From Opitutia bacterium UBA7374 (GTDB taxonomy: Bacteria > Verrucomicrobiota > Verrucomicrobiia > Opitutales > Coraliomargaritaceae), in the NCBI GenBank assembly GCA_002469895.1, contig DKOA01000021.1:1-6605 (forward strand): 6,605 nucleotides of DNA, in the 5' to 3' direction. Position 1 is the first letter of the stretch, and every line of letters begins with the position of its first letter. Position numbers and translations under genes: made by a program. Shown piece after piece: positions 4,590-6,605 of this stretch. Below the pieces are notes generated by a model that saw only the letters and a program-made list of their open reading frames with translations, was not told the DNA's origin and made no database searches.

Positions 4590-6605
4590 TTAACGGAGAG
4601 AAGGTCGGACTTCCTCCACCGCGAAGCACTCGATAATATCTCCCTCTTTATAATCGTTATAGCCTTCGACATTAATACCGCACTCATAACCGGCTCGCAC
4701 TTCCTTGACGTCATCTTTGAAGCGGCGAAGCGTATCAATGGAACTCTCCTGCAGGATTTCGCCATCACGGATAAGACGCGCCACCCGGGAGCGATTAATG
4801 GTACCTTCTGTGACCATACATCCCGCCACGAAACGACCTTTTCCAGTAGGAAATACCTGACGAATTTCGGCGGCACCCAGCTTCTTTTCTATCAATTCCG
4901 CATCGAGTAAGCCGACCATCTCTTCCTCCACCTGATCGAGTAACTCATAGATTATTTCGTGTTGAATAATGCGAATGTCATGATGCTTGGCTATACTCTG
5001 CACCCCGTTGTCAAGGCGCACGTTAAATCCGACTATGCAGCAACCCCCTGCGCTGGCCAGAGTGACATCATTTTTTGTGATATTGCCTACGCCGACGTGG
5101 ATGATATCCAGATCTACTTTATCACTTTCAATCTCGCTCAATGCGTTAGCTAGGGCCTCCGCGGAACCATGCACATCTGATTTCACAATCACACGCAGGC
5201 ACTTCTTCTGCTTGCTTTCTATCGCAGCAAATAAATCGTCCACCGTTGGTCCGCCCTCTGAATTGTCGCCATCATCCGTTTCCTTGGTATTGGCTTCCTT
5301 CTTGCGCTCATAGGCGATCTCTTCGGCCACTCGGCGAGCTGCCTTTTCATTCTTTTCAGTAGAAAAGCGATCACCCGAAGCAGGCACCGAAGACCAACCG
5401 AGCACCTTGACCGGAGTCGATGGTGGAGCCGACTTGAGAATCTGACCTTTATCATCGAGTATGGACTTCACTCGGCAATAGACATCCCCACAAAGGAGAG
5501 CATCGCCCTTTTTCAAAGTCCCCTTGTCAACAATGACCGATGCAGTCGGCCCACGGCCTTGCTCGATCTGAGACTCTATGATGATACCAGAGGCCGGACA
5601 ATCGGGATTCGCCTTCAGCTCCAAAACTTCCGCCTGTAGGAGAATCATATCGAGCAGATCCTCGATATTTGTCCCATTCAAAGCGGAGACTTCTACTGTC
5701 ACAGTCTCGCCGCCCAAATCCTCCGGAGCGATCCCTTTTTCCAGCATCTGCTGCTTGACCCGATCTACATTCGCGCCCTTTGCGTCCATCTTGTTGATCG
5801 CCACGACAATCGAATTGTTTGCCTGTTGCGCAAATTTCATGGCTTCGTCTGTCTGCGGCTTAAAAGCATCGTCCGCCGCGATCACCAGAACCGCGATATC
5901 CGTCACGTTGGCACCCCGTGCCCGCATCATCGAGAACGCCGCATGTCCCGGTGTGTCGATAAAAGTAATACTTTGTCCGTTATGCTGTATTTGATAGGCA
6001 CCGATATGTTGAGTGATCCCACCTGCCTCTCCAGCGGTCACATTCGCTTTGCGGATGGTGTCGAGCAAAGTCGTCTTACCATGGTCAACATGCCCTAAAA
6101 TACAGACAACCGGAGGTCGCGGCTTGAGGAACTTGGGATCGTCCGTATCGACCTTCTCCACCGCTTTCTTGGCGGCCTGTTGCTCTTCGCCTCGGTGATG
6201 AATCTCCAGCTGGCAACCATGGCGTTCGGCCAATGTAAGTGCGGTTGATTCCTCGATCGTTTGATTCATGGAGGCAAAGATCCCCATCTCCATGAGTTCT
6301 GAAATAAGCTTAAATGGCTTTAGCCCAATCTCGCCGGCAAAATCGCGTACGATGATTGGGGGCTTCAGGTGTACGATCCTCTTTTCTGCGACGGCATCCG
6401 TATCCACAGAAGCAGCCGAATCCATACCCTCCGAAGAAGCCGTATCCGCGGAAGGCCGTGCCGGCGGGACCGGAGGCAACGGCGAGCGGGGCGGAAGCGC
6501 AGCGCCGGGAGGCGTTGCGGAGGACCCCGAAATAGGTGCCTTGGGGGGTGCAGCCGGAGGTGGTGCTGCAGCGGGGGGCGCAGCAGCAGGGGGCGCGGCG
6601 GGAGG
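4590..6605 (-). CDS. infB: Translation initiation factor IF-2 (5' end outside window)
   Basis: IF-2 is the GTPase that brings initiator tRNA to the 30S subunit and promotes subunit joining. The visible part is 671 residues plus a TAA stop; the frame stays open to the right edge, so the true start lies beyond it. The internal ATG at 6479 is not a likely start. Visible-part numbering: Ala/Pro-rich region 1-53; IF2_N-like segment about 82-135 (IIVRDFAGEIGLKPFKLISE); GTPase domain with G1 GHVDHGKT 171-178, G2 GITQHIGAY 196-204, G3 DTPGH 217-221, G4 NKMD 271-274 and G5 SAL 307-309. Domain II follows, then a charged helix and an acidic linker (about 415-455), domain III (LRVIVKSDVHGSAEAL) and the C-terminal initiator-tRNA-binding domain with LRRFKDDVKEVRAGYECGI near 626-644. 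All G motifs are intact. Total length is unknown. nusA would be expected upstream, outside the window. Confidence 0.97.
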   Translation of the reverse strand, partial: PPAAPPAAAPPAAAPPPAAPPKAPISGSSATPPGAALPPRSPLPPVPPARPSADTASSEGMDSAASVDTDAVAEKRIVHLKPPIIVRDFAGEIGLKPFKLISELMEMGIFASMNQTIEESTALTLAERHGCQLEIHHRGEEQQAAKKAVEKVDTDDPKFLKPRPPVVCILGHVDHGKTTLLDTIRKANVTAGEAGGITQHIGAYQIQHNGQSITFIDTPGHAAFSMMRARGANVTDIAVLVIAADDAFKPQTDEAMKFAQQANNSIVVAINKMDAKGANVDRVKQQMLEKGIAPEDLGGETVTVEVSALNGTNIEDLLDMILLQAEVLELKANPDCPASGIIIESQIEQGRGPTASVIVDKGTLKKGDALLCGDVYCRVKSILDDKGQILKSAPPSTPVKVLGWSSVPASGDRFSTEKNEKAARRVAEEIAYERKKEANTKETDDGDNSEGGPTVDDLFAAIESKQKKCLRVIVKSDVHGSAEALANALSEIESDKVDLDIIHVGVGNITKNDVTLASAGGCCIVGFNVRLDNGVQSIAKHHDIRIIQHEIIYELLDQVEEEMVGLLDAELIEKKLGAAEIRQVFPTGKGRFVAGCMVTEGTINRSRVARLIRDGEILQESSIDTLRRFKDDVKEVRAGYECGINVEGYNDYKEGDIIECFAVEEVRPSLR
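6447..6605 (-). other. Low-complexity Ala/Pro-rich segment of IF-2
   Basis: The first 53 visible residues of IF-2 are dominated by proline and alanine, in near-regular PPAA, PPAAA and PPPAA units. They then shift to Ser/Gly/Pro-rich sequence. On the plus strand this appears as repeated GGGGGC-type and GCAGCAGCAG runs. IF-2 N-terminal regions are known to be variable in length and composition between bacteria and to act as flexible linkers. The segment continues beyond the window, so its full repeat number is not visible. Confidence 0.85.

Overview
The window carries the distal part of a conserved translation and ribosome-maturation operon, read entirely on the minus strand (right to left). 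It is followed by an AT-rich intergenic stretch and then the first 61 codons of an unrelated secreted-protein gene. In transcription order the genes are infB (translation initiation factor IF-2, 5' end beyond the right edge), rbfA, a DHH/DHHA1 phosphoesterase of the NrnA type, truB, ribF and an RluD-like 23S rRNA pseudouridine synthase. The infB-rbfA-nrnA-truB-ribF order is a well-known bacterial arrangement, often with nusA upstream, which here would lie beyond position 6605.

Layout: 4590-6605 infB (partial); 4212-4559 rbfA; 3179-4207 nrnA-like; 2466-3182 truB; 1516-2460 ribF; 585-1523 rluD-like; 184-584 intergenic; 1-183 N-terminus of a secreted protein with a signal peptide and an EF-hand-like calcium loop. 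Operon junctions are tight: 30 nt, 4 nt, a 4-nt ATGA overlap, 5 nt and an 8-nt overlap. This implies one transcript with translational coupling. Start codons are not preceded by convincing Shine-Dalgarno sequences.

How the genes work together: IF-2 starts translation; RbfA matures the 30S subunit; TruB modifies tRNA (U55) and the RluD-like enzyme modifies 23S rRNA. The DHH phosphoesterase clears very short RNAs and pAp, and RibF makes FMN and FAD.

Organism: a Gram-negative bacterium of moderate GC. The secreted protein with a 'DLDGDGNLDVAED' loop, the Ala/Pro-rich IF-2 N-terminus, the weak Shine-Dalgarno signals and the gene order would fit Verrucomicrobiota or relatives (PVC group). This is an inference from general resemblance, not a demonstrated assignment.

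No mobile element, CRISPR array, RNA gene or clearly new system is visible. The least explained region is 184-584, which holds a perfect 20-bp direct repeat with 21-bp period upstream of the secreted-protein gene.
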